From an uncultured bacterium (lineage in GTDB: Bacteria; Bacteroidota; Bacteroidia; Bacteroidales; Paludibacteraceae): a DNA stretch of 5,131 nucleotides. Position numbers and translations under genes: made by a program. Numbering within the stretch: the first letter of the stretch is position 1; each line of letters begins with the position of its first letter. Below, one piece after another: positions 1 through 5,131 of this stretch. The stretch covers positions 1-5,131 of the forward strand of contig CAMHCZ010000127.1 in NCBI GenBank assembly GCA_946183755.1, in the 5' to 3' direction. The notes under the pieces were generated by a model. That model was not told where the DNA came from, did not search any database, and worked only from the letters and a program-made list of their open reading frames with translations.

Positions 1-1
1 T

Positions 2-535
2 TTCGTTGATGTATGCAACAAGCTGTGCGATAAACTGATATACCGCCATCCGCATATTTACGGAAATGTCAGCGCAGAGACTCCCGAGGATGTGGAAAGG
101 AACTGGGAAGCGCTCAAGACAAAGGAAAAGGGCGGCAACAAGAGAGTGCTGTCCGGAGTGCCGACGTCGCTTCCGAGCCTGATAAAGGCTTACCGCATAC
201 AGGACAAGGCGCGCAACGTGGGCTTCGACTGGGAGGTACGTGAGGACGTGTGGAAGAAGGTGCGCGAGGAGTATGAGGAAGTGCAGAGCGAGATAGACAG
301 CATGGATGCCGACAGGATGACAGGCGAGTTCGGCGACCTGCTTTTCGCCATCGTGAACGCGGCGCGCTTGTATGGCGTTGACCCCGACAATGCCCTCGAA
401 CGCACAAACCAGAAATTCATCAGGCGATTCAATTACATCGAGGACAAGACAAAAGAGAAAGGACTCGAGCTTAAGGACCTTGACATCGACGATATGGATG
501 AGTTGTGGGATGAGGCTAAATCAGCCGACTGCTGA
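2..535 (+). CDS. mazG: MazG, nucleoside triphosphate pyrophosphohydrolase (5'-truncated by window edge)
   Basis: MazG hydrolyses (d)NTPs to the monophosphate and pyrophosphate in the cytoplasm, a house-cleaning role against abnormal nucleotides. The reading frame is open from base 2, so the start lies upstream of the window. 177 residues are visible, against about 260 for full-length bacterial MazG. The visible part opens with the end of the first MazG domain (CDKLIYRHPHIYGNV, about bases 29-73). After a linker comes the second, catalytic domain: the Mg-binding EExxE motif (EEYEE, bases 266-280) followed by ExxD (EFGD, bases 326-337). The usual tail NQKFIRRFNYIE and a final DELWDEAK follow. 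All metal ligands of the C-terminal domain are intact. The stop is TGA at 533-535, and ribF follows after 57 bp on the same strand. A promoter candidate in that gap suggests ribF need not depend on mazG transcription. Family assignment is very secure; only the missing N-terminus is unknown. Confidence 0.95.
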   Translation, partial: FVDVCNKLCDKLIYRHPHIYGNVSAETPEDVERNWEALKTKEKGGNKRVLSGVPTSLPSLIKAYRIQDKARNVGFDWEVREDVWKKVREEYEEVQSEIDSMDADRMTGEFGDLLFAIVNAARLYGVDPDNALERTNQKFIRRFNYIEDKTKEKGLELKDLDIDDMDELWDEAKSADC

Positions 536-561
536 ATAAGGCTACATTGTATTTAAATGAC

Positions 562-569
562 TATCTTTG
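562..569 (+). promoter_or_regulatory. Candidate Bacteroidota-type -7 promoter element for ribF
   Basis: TATCTTTG fits the Bacteroidota -7 consensus TAnnTTTG. It sits in the only real intergenic gap on the + strand. Transcription would begin roughly at 574-578 and leave a leader of about 15-20 bases before the TTG start of ribF. The -33 half is poor: there is no TTTG at the expected 19-21 bp distance, and the nearest similar string is ATTG at 546-549, only 12 bp away. An equally good -7 match (TAGCTTTG, 1983-1990) lies inside a coding region, so the motif alone is weak. The location is the main support. Confidence 0.4.
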
Positions 570-592
570 TTCGTTATTAAAACTCAGCGGCT

Positions 593-1519
593 TTGAAGCA
601 AATCTTGGAAACGGAAAAAGCGGAGCGCTCGACGTATGTGGCCACGATGGGCTACTTCGACGGCGTGCATCTGGGACATCAGTATCTGCTGAGCCAGCTG
701 AGAACGTGTGCCGACGTCAAGGGCAAGCCGACGCTTGTCGTGACCTTCGACAACCATCCGCGCACAGTGCTTTCGGGCAAGCCGATGCCGCTGCTGACTA
801 CGACGCAGGAGAAGCTTCTGCTGCTGGAGCGGCAGAGTGTTGACGCATGCGCGTTGCTGCACTTCACCCACGAGATGGCGCAGATGTCAGCCAAGGAGTT
901 CATGCAGAGGATTCTCGTTGACTGGCTCGGTGTGGACACGCTCGTGGTGGGTTACGACCATCGTTTCGGACACAACCGGAGCGAAGGCTTCGACGACTAT
1001 GTCCGTTACGGCAAGGAGATGGGGCTGAGCATCGTGCCGGCTGAGGCTTTTCGAGTAGGCAGCGGCGAGAGCGTTTGCTCGTCTAAGATTAGAGAGTGCC
1101 TGGCAGAGGGCGATATAGACAAGGCGAACGAATACCTGTCGCGCCCATACTTCATGACGGGAACGGTGGTGGAAGGCAGACAAGTGGGCAGGACGATAGG
1201 CTATCCGACAGCCAACCTGATGCTGGACGACGCCTCGAAGCTCGTGCCAAAGGACGGAGTTTACGCGGTCAGGGTAGTGGTCAACGACGTCCATGCCTAC
1301 AACGCCATAATGAACATAGGCACAAGACCGACGCTGAACGACGGTCGCGGTCGTACGATAGAGATTCACCTTCTTGACTTCAGCGGCAGCCTGTACGGCG
1401 CGAGGATGAGAGTCGAGTTTGTCGGCTTCATCCGCGACGAGCGCAAGTTCGCTGATTTCGAGCAGCTGAGGCAGCAGATAAGTATAGACAAGGCAGATGC
1501 CATAAAAATATTCCGATAA
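593..1519 (+). CDS. ribF: RibF, bifunctional riboflavin kinase / FMN adenylyltransferase (FAD synthetase)
   Basis: RibF phosphorylates riboflavin to FMN and then adenylylates FMN to FAD in the cytoplasm. The 308-residue length is normal for the family. The N-terminal adenylyltransferase domain (about 1-180) shows GYFDGVHLGH at 20-29 with the nucleotidyltransferase HxGH signature, TFDNHPR at 51-57, GYDHRFG at 120-126 and SSKIRECLAEGD at 163-174. The C-terminal kinase domain (about 185-308) shows GRTIGYPTAN at 199-208, NIGTRPT at 241-247 and EIHLLDF at 257-263, where E257 is the expected catalytic acid. The start is TTG at 593: the frame is closed by TAA at 578-580 and the first in-frame ATG (647) falls inside the nucleotide-binding motif. 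The TTG start gives an N-terminus of normal length. There is no Shine-Dalgarno sequence. The stop TAA touches the ATG of the next gene. I see both activities intact and no oddity beyond the start codon. Confidence 0.96.
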   Translation: MKQILETEKAERSTYVATMGYFDGVHLGHQYLLSQLRTCADVKGKPTLVVTFDNHPRTVLSGKPMPLLTTTQEKLLLLERQSVDACALLHFTHEMAQMSAKEFMQRILVDWLGVDTLVVGYDHRFGHNRSEGFDDYVRYGKEMGLSIVPAEAFRVGSGESVCSSKIRECLAEGDIDKANEYLSRPYFMTGTVVEGRQVGRTIGYPTANLMLDDASKLVPKDGVYAVRVVVNDVHAYNAIMNIGTRPTLNDGRGRTIEIHLLDFSGSLYGARMRVEFVGFIRDERKFADFEQLRQQISIDKADAIKIFR

Positions 1520-2542
1520 ATGAAAAGTTCATACAGCAGTGGCAGACATTACTTAGAGAAACTGATAGAGCCAAACCTACAGTCGGTGGCGATGATTTTC
1601 GGATTGTCGCTTGTGCTCTGGTTGCTGGGCTATGCGTTCCAGCCTCAGGAATTGTGGAATTGCGAGCCGTCGAGCCACATCGATGTTATGGTCAGCGAAC
1701 TGATTGACCCGACGTCTTTCGCCGGATATTTCTTCGGGTGGGCTTCGGTACTGATTGTGGCGGTCATGCTCTTTGTCCTCAACGAGCGTGACAACATGAT
1801 CTCGCAGCGCACGATACTGCCGATATTCTTCTATGTCATGCTGGTCGGCGCTAATGTCAATTCCCAGTCGTTCGTCATGTCGAGCGTTTCCAACGTATTT
1901 GTGATATTTGCCATGCACAGCGTGTTCTCCGGCTACCGTCAGCGTTTCCCGGTGCGTGCGTCGTTCAACATGGGCATATACATAGCTTTGGCATCTATTT
2001 TCTGCGAGGAGTACCTGCTGCTTATGCCGTTCTTTCTGCTCGGTATGCTGCAGCTTAACACACTTTCGCTCAGGACGTTCTTCGCGGGCATAGTCGGACT
2101 GATAGCCATGTATTTCCTGATATTCGGCATTATGTTCATCGCTGACGACAGCATGGCCATATCATTGTATGAGGAGTATGTGTCATATTTCTACCTGCCT
2201 TCTCCGGAGTACGAAATAAGCGTTGTCATACTGCTGTTCTACGGTTCGCAGTTATTGTGTCTGCTGTGCGCTGCGTCAAGCGTGTTCAGCCGCAATTATG
2301 TGGACAACATGAAGGGCAGCAAGCTGCTGAGTGTGACCATCATGCTGATGCTCGGCGGAGTTCTGATGTTCCTGTTGTTCTCCAGCAAGATGCCGTCGTT
2401 CTATCCGCTCATGGCAATGCTGGAGTCCATACTTTTTGCTCATTACTTCACGCTGCATAAGAGCATGGCTTCCAAGATTGTCTTTCTGACGTTTATCTGC
2501 TGTTCATCGCTCTATTTCCTCAATTCCATAATCTTCCAATAA
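1520..2542 (+). CDS. Polytopic inner-membrane protein of unknown function (possibly DUF6427-like)
   Basis: This 340-residue protein has roughly ten hydrophobic segments, at about residues 21-40, 67-88, 98-115, 120-137, 149-180 (probably two), 185-208, 232-256, 268-288, 291-311 and 319-338. The short N-terminus is positively charged, there is no cleavable signal peptide, and there is no soluble domain of any size. I recognise no catalytic motif. An acidic pair, E163-E164 (FCEEYLL), lies in an otherwise hydrophobic stretch. The segment around residues 157-208 resembles my recollection of the Bacteroidota integral membrane family DUF6427; this is a weak call from memory and needs a profile search. 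The ATG at 1520 directly follows the ribF stop with no spacer, and the stop directly precedes the GTG of the yqaA-like gene. Both junctions suggest translational coupling. The upstream region lacks a Shine-Dalgarno sequence but is A-rich (bases 1503-1510), as in Bacteroidota. The CDS call is firm; the function is unknown. Confidence 0.85.
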   Translation: MKSSYSSGRHYLEKLIEPNLQSVAMIFGLSLVLWLLGYAFQPQELWNCEPSSHIDVMVSELIDPTSFAGYFFGWASVLIVAVMLFVLNERDNMISQRTILPIFFYVMLVGANVNSQSFVMSSVSNVFVIFAMHSVFSGYRQRFPVRASFNMGIYIALASIFCEEYLLLMPFFLLGMLQLNTLSLRTFFAGIVGLIAMYFLIFGIMFIADDSMAISLYEEYVSYFYLPSPEYEISVVILLFYGSQLLCLLCAASSVFSRNYVDNMKGSKLLSVTIMLMLGGVLMFLLFSSKMPSFYPLMAMLESILFAHYFTLHKSMASKIVFLTFICCSSLYFLNSIIFQ

Positions 2543-2995
2543 GTGTTAGAGGGGCTTTGTGTGTATGGCTATCTGGGGCTTTTCATAGCTTCGTTCTTAG
2601 CCTCTACAATCATTCCGCTGGCGTCGGAGGCGGTTTTCACTGCCGTTGTTTGGCAGGCTGGCGCCGACCCTCTGATTTGCGTGTTTGTGGCTACGGCCGG
2701 CAATACCTTAGGCTCTCTCACATGCTACTGGATTGGCACGCTGGGCAAGATTGAGTGGATAAAGAAATGGCTGAGAGTGGACGAGGATAAGCTCTACAAG
2801 GCGGTGGGCAAAGTCAGGAAATGGGGAGTATGGCTCGCGTCATTGTCGTTCCTGCCGGTCGTTGGCGATTTGATAGCCATAGCCACAGGATATGTCCGTT
2901 GCAACGTGTGGGCGGTGTCGGCGCTTTTCTTCGTCGGCAAGATGCTGCGTTATTTAGTCTGGATGTTCGTTCAGAATCAGTTTCTGTTCTCGTGA
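2543..2995 (+). CDS. yqaA: YqaA family membrane protein (DedA/SNARE-associated, VTT-type)
   Basis: This 150-residue membrane protein closely follows the pattern I recall for E. coli YqaA (about 142 residues). Shared features in order are SFLASTIIPLASE at 17-29, GNTLGSLTCYWIG at 53-65, PVVGDLIAIATGY at 105-117 and GKMLRY at 132-137. Hydrophobic segments lie at about 7-35, 42-66, 96-118 and 121-143. A charged cytosolic-type stretch (70-95) separates the two halves. The family is part of the broad DedA/VTT superfamily, some members of which move lipids across the membrane; no substrate is known for YqaA, so transport is only an inference. The GTG start at 2543 immediately follows the TAA of the previous gene and gives the expected short N-terminus before the first conserved motif. 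A second in-frame GTG at 2561 is possible but would cut into the first membrane segment. The stop TGA lies 5 bp from the stop of the convergent FAD-enzyme gene. Confidence 0.88.
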   Translation: MLEGLCVYGYLGLFIASFLASTIIPLASEAVFTAVVWQAGADPLICVFVATAGNTLGSLTCYWIGTLGKIEWIKKWLRVDEDKLYKAVGKVRKWGVWLASLSFLPVVGDLIAIATGYVRCNVWAVSALFFVGKMLRYLVWMFVQNQFLFS

Positions 2996-3000
2996 TGAGG

Positions 3001-4578
3001 CTATGCGCCTTTCACAAGTCTGGCTGCATTCTCGGCACAGAGTTCACCGTCTATTCCCGATGATGTTATGCCGCCTGAATATCCTGCGCCTTCTCCGCAT
3101 GGAAACAGTCCTTTGATGCTGGTGTGCTGCAGTGTCTCCCTGTCTCTCGGGATGCGTATTGGCGACGACGACCTCGACTCCACGCCAAGTATCACAGCCT
3201 CGTTGGTCACGAATCCGTGCATCTTGCGGTCAAACTGCTTGAATCCGTCCTGAAGCCTTTTGCCTATCGAATCCGGCAGCCAGAAGTGTATTGGCGACGA
3301 TATTGCGCCGGGCAGATAGCTGCACTTAGGCAGCGACGACGACAGCCTGCCTTTTACGAAGTCGGCGAGCCTTTGCGCTGGAGCGGCGAGCCCCAGTCCG
3401 CCGTTGTTCTTGAATGCGAGCTGCTCCACATGCTTCTGGAACATCAGCCCGGAGAAGTTGCCGTATTTGCTCCACTCGGTTTTCTCGAGGTCCTCCGGCC
3501 TTATCTCCACAACGATTCCGCTGTTGGCGTATGGCGAGTTTCTCAGCGAGTTGGACATGCCGTTGACGACGATGCCGTCGTTTTCTGTCGAAGCCGGCAC
3601 GATTTGTCCTCCCGGACACATGCAGAACGAGTACACGCCTCGTCCGGCCGACTGTGCCACGATGTTGTAGGCTGCTGGCGGCAGATATTCGCCTCGTTCC
3701 TTTCTGTGGTATTGTATGCTGTCTATCAGCGCTTGCGGATGCTCCACTCTCACGCCCATGGCGAAGCCTTTGGCCTCGAGCGCGATTTTCTTGCTGTCGA
3801 GCATTTGGTAAACGTCCCTTGCCGAGTGGCCTGTTGCCAGTATCACGGCGTCGCTCTTGAATTCTCTTCCGTCCTCGCAGACGATGCCCTTCACGCATCC
3901 GTTCTCTATCACGAGGTCGGTCATCTTGCAGCAGAAGTGCACTTCGCCTCCGTACTGGAGTATCGTCTTGCGCATGTTCTTGATTACGACCGACAGTCTG
4001 TCTGTGCCTATGTGCGGATGCGCCTCGTAGAGTATCTCGTCTTGCGCACCGTGGTCGTGGAATATCTGCAGGATTCTGCTTGTGTTGCCTTTCTTCTTGG
4101 AGCGTGTGTAGAGTTTTCCGTCGGAGAATGCTCCTGCGCCGCCTTCGCCGAAACTGAAGTTGCTTTCCAGGTTCAGCCCCTTGTTGCGTGACGCTTGGGC
4201 TATGTCTATTTTCCTTTCTGAGACGCTTTTGCCTCTCTCTACGATAATCGGCTTGACCCCCAGCTCAATCAGTCTGAGAGCGGCGAAAAGTCCGGCTGGG
4301 CCTGCGCCCACGACTATCGCCTGCGGCTTTGCGCTTACGTCCTGATACTTTATCTCCTCGCAGATGCGTGGCGCGCCTTGCGACTCCTCGTCGATGTACA
4401 GCCTTACCGACAGGTTGATTTTCGGCATGCGCTGTCTTGCGTCAACAGTCTTGTGCTCTATGCGTATGCTTTTCACCCTCTGCGGCTGCACGCCTGCCTT
4501 GGCGCAAGCCTCGTTTTTCAGTAGCTTGTCGTTGGCGGCTTGCTCGGGCGAGAGTGTTATGTTGACGCTTTGCTGCAT
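3001..4578 (-). CDS. FAD-dependent dehydrogenase, COG2509 type (substrate unknown)
   Basis: This 525-residue flavoprotein is predicted to be cytosolic, with no signal peptide or membrane segment. An N-terminal domain (about 1-85) typical of this family carries the DARQR stretch at 46-50. The FAD-binding Rossmann fold follows, with GAGPAG at 91-96 and the ribose-binding acid E114 (IIVERG). Family hallmarks come next: GEGGAGAFSDGKL at 144-156, ATGHSARD at 248-255, the CMCPGG turn at 319-324, a GVESRSSSPIRIPRD-type block at 465-479, and the C-terminal FAD-contacting GEGAGYSGGI at 495-504. All motifs are intact and the length is normal. The family is described as an uncharacterised dehydrogenase, so the reaction and electron acceptor are not known. 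The ATG at 4578 begins 9 bp after the DUF349 gene stop, so cotranscription is likely. No Shine-Dalgarno is seen, only an A-rich stretch (GAAAAAGG on the - strand) within the end of the upstream gene. The stop is TAG at 3003-3001. Confidence 0.93.
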   Translation of the reverse strand: MQQSVNITLSPEQAANDKLLKNEACAKAGVQPQRVKSIRIEHKTVDARQRMPKINLSVRLYIDEESQGAPRICEEIKYQDVSAKPQAIVVGAGPAGLFAALRLIELGVKPIIVERGKSVSERKIDIAQASRNKGLNLESNFSFGEGGAGAFSDGKLYTRSKKKGNTSRILQIFHDHGAQDEILYEAHPHIGTDRLSVVIKNMRKTILQYGGEVHFCCKMTDLVIENGCVKGIVCEDGREFKSDAVILATGHSARDVYQMLDSKKIALEAKGFAMGVRVEHPQALIDSIQYHRKERGEYLPPAAYNIVAQSAGRGVYSFCMCPGGQIVPASTENDGIVVNGMSNSLRNSPYANSGIVVEIRPEDLEKTEWSKYGNFSGLMFQKHVEQLAFKNNGGLGLAAPAQRLADFVKGRLSSSLPKCSYLPGAISSPIHFWLPDSIGKRLQDGFKQFDRKMHGFVTNEAVILGVESRSSSPIRIPRDRETLQHTSIKGLFPCGEGAGYSGGITSSGIDGELCAENAARLVKGA

Positions 4579-4587
4579 AGTCTGGTC

Positions 4588-5130
4588 TTATGCCTTTTTC
4601 TCGTTGCTTTCGATTGTCTTGAGGGTCTTCTGCAGCTCCTTCTTCATCTTCTCGATGTTCTTGTTCATCTCGTCGAGCAGAGGGCTCTGCTTCTTCGAGT
4701 TGGCAGGCGCGAGGAACAGGATGTTGTTCTCGGCTGTCTTAATGTCGTTTCTCAGCTTTTCAGCTGTACGGCGGAGCTTTGCGACATCCACAGGGCGGTT
4801 GTCGTCGTCGATTTTCAGTGTGTCGAATATGTTGTCCACTGCCTTGTGGAACGCCTTGTAGATTTTGTCCTTTTCGTCGTAAGGCACGCGTCCTATGGCG
4901 TTGAACTCCTTGATGAGTTTCTTTATCTCGTCGGCATTGCTCTTGGCGTTGTCCTGTGGCTTGAAGTTCTTTATCTGCTCTATTATCGCCAGTTTCTTCT
5001 GCAAGTTGTCCTGCTCCTCTTTCACGTGCTTCTCGTAGGCTTCCTTGCGCTTTGTGAAGAACTCGTCGCATGCTGCGGTGAATTCCTTCCACATGGTCTG
5101 GTTGTCGCGCGCAGGCACAGGACCGATTTT
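4588..5130 (-). CDS. DUF349 repeat protein, C-terminal part (5' end outside window)
   Basis: The frame stays open to the window edge, so this is the last 180 residues of a longer protein. It contains the end of one DUF349 repeat (KIGPVPARDNQTMWKEFTAA, then CDEFF, bases 5130-5056) and most of a second (FNAIGRVPYDEKDKIYKAFH, then KAVDNIF, about 4914-4825). The IG-x-VP cores are exactly 77 residues apart, matching the size of one DUF349 unit. The rest is strongly charged and helical. The final 55 residues (NNILFLAPANSKK onward) look like a coiled-coil tail ending in ESNEKKA, of the sort seen in Bacteroidota DUF349 proteins. No catalytic motif or membrane segment is visible. Function is unknown for the family; a scaffold or nucleic-acid or protein-binding role would be a guess. 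A GTG at 5118 could be taken for a start, but the conserved repeat continues upstream of it, so it is internal. The FAD-dehydrogenase gene follows after 9 bp. Confidence 0.88.
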   Translation of the reverse strand, partial: KIGPVPARDNQTMWKEFTAACDEFFTKRKEAYEKHVKEEQDNLQKKLAIIEQIKNFKPQDNAKSNADEIKKLIKEFNAIGRVPYDEKDKIYKAFHKAVDNIFDTLKIDDDNRPVDVAKLRRTAEKLRNDIKTAENNILFLAPANSKKQSPLLDEMNKNIEKMKKELQKTLKTIESNEKKA

Positions 5131-5131
5131 C

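Noticed and set aside
92..94. GTG as the start of mazG.
   Set aside because: The frame is open to base 2 and the upstream residues (CDKLIYRHPHIYG) are a conserved MazG block, so this GTG is internal.
536..592. FMN riboswitch ahead of ribF.
   Set aside because: The gap is only 57 bp and has no helical array or conserved core; an FMN riboswitch needs well over 100 bases.
547..843. A 98-codon frame starting in the mazG-ribF gap.
   Set aside because: It overlaps ribF out of frame, and its product matches nothing, whereas ribF covers the same bases with the conserved nucleotide-binding motif.
1983..1990. TAGCTTTG, a second match to the Bacteroidota -7 element.
   Set aside because: It is inside the membrane-protein coding region with no -33 partner and no gene start just downstream. 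A six-base-specified motif is expected about once per strand in a window this size by chance.
2998..3010. Short inverted repeat AGGC-TATGC-GCCT between the convergent genes, considered as a bidirectional terminator.
   Set aside because: The stem has only four Watson-Crick pairs plus a possible G-U pair and lacks a proper T-run on either strand, so it is too weak to call.
3124..4191. A 355-codon open frame on the + strand, antisense to the FAD dehydrogenase gene.
   Set aside because: It lies in exact codon register with the - strand gene, so its stops could arise only from TTA, CTA or TCA codons there, and the gene does not use these across this stretch. The predicted product has no recognisable domain and odd composition, while the - strand gene has every family motif.
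4364..4861. A 165-codon + strand frame that looks like a hydrophobic membrane protein.
   Set aside because: It is antisense to two - strand genes. Its Leu/Ser/Phe-rich character comes from reading Lys- and Glu-rich codons (AAG, GAG) on the reverse strand. It crosses the boundary between two well-supported genes.
5116..5118. GTG on the - strand as the start of the DUF349 gene.
   Set aside because: The conserved repeat motif (KIGPVP) continues upstream of it to the window edge, so the codon is internal and the true start is outside the window.

Overview
This window is a compact, almost fully coding stretch of a bacterial chromosome, most likely from the Bacteroidota and perhaps a Prevotella-like member. 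That placement is an inference. It rests on the absence of Shine-Dalgarno sequences before the starts, a TAnnTTTG-type promoter element upstream of ribF, a Bacteroidota-style DUF349 protein, and a 340-residue membrane protein resembling a Bacteroidota family. Base composition is moderately GC-rich by eye, and no gene looks foreign in codon use.

Layout. Four genes run on the + strand: the 3' part of mazG (2-535), a 57-bp intergenic gap with a candidate promoter, ribF (593-1519, TTG start), a polytopic membrane protein of unknown function (1520-2542), and a YqaA/DedA-like membrane protein (2543-2995, GTG start). The last three abut exactly: each TAA stop is followed at once by the next start codon, so they look like one translationally coupled operon. 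Two genes run on the - strand and meet this operon tail to tail across 5 bp: a COG2509-type FAD-dependent dehydrogenase (4578-3001), preceded by the 3' part of a DUF349-repeat gene (from beyond 5131 down to 4588). These two are 9 bp apart and are probably cotranscribed from a promoter outside the window.

How the genes relate. MazG clears non-canonical nucleoside triphosphates. RibF makes FMN and FAD. The two membrane proteins have no assigned job, and YqaA belongs to the broad DedA/SNARE-associated (VTT) superfamily. The FAD-dependent dehydrogenase would use the cofactor made by RibF, but it is on the opposite strand and the link may be chance.

I saw no tRNA, rRNA, CRISPR array, insertion sequence, repeat array or phage gene, and there is no stretch over 300 bases without a gene. 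This is an ordinary housekeeping region with three poorly understood conserved proteins. I did not find convincing evidence for a new multi-gene system. The points most worth a second look are the coupled ribF-membrane protein-yqaA cluster and the non-ATG start of ribF.
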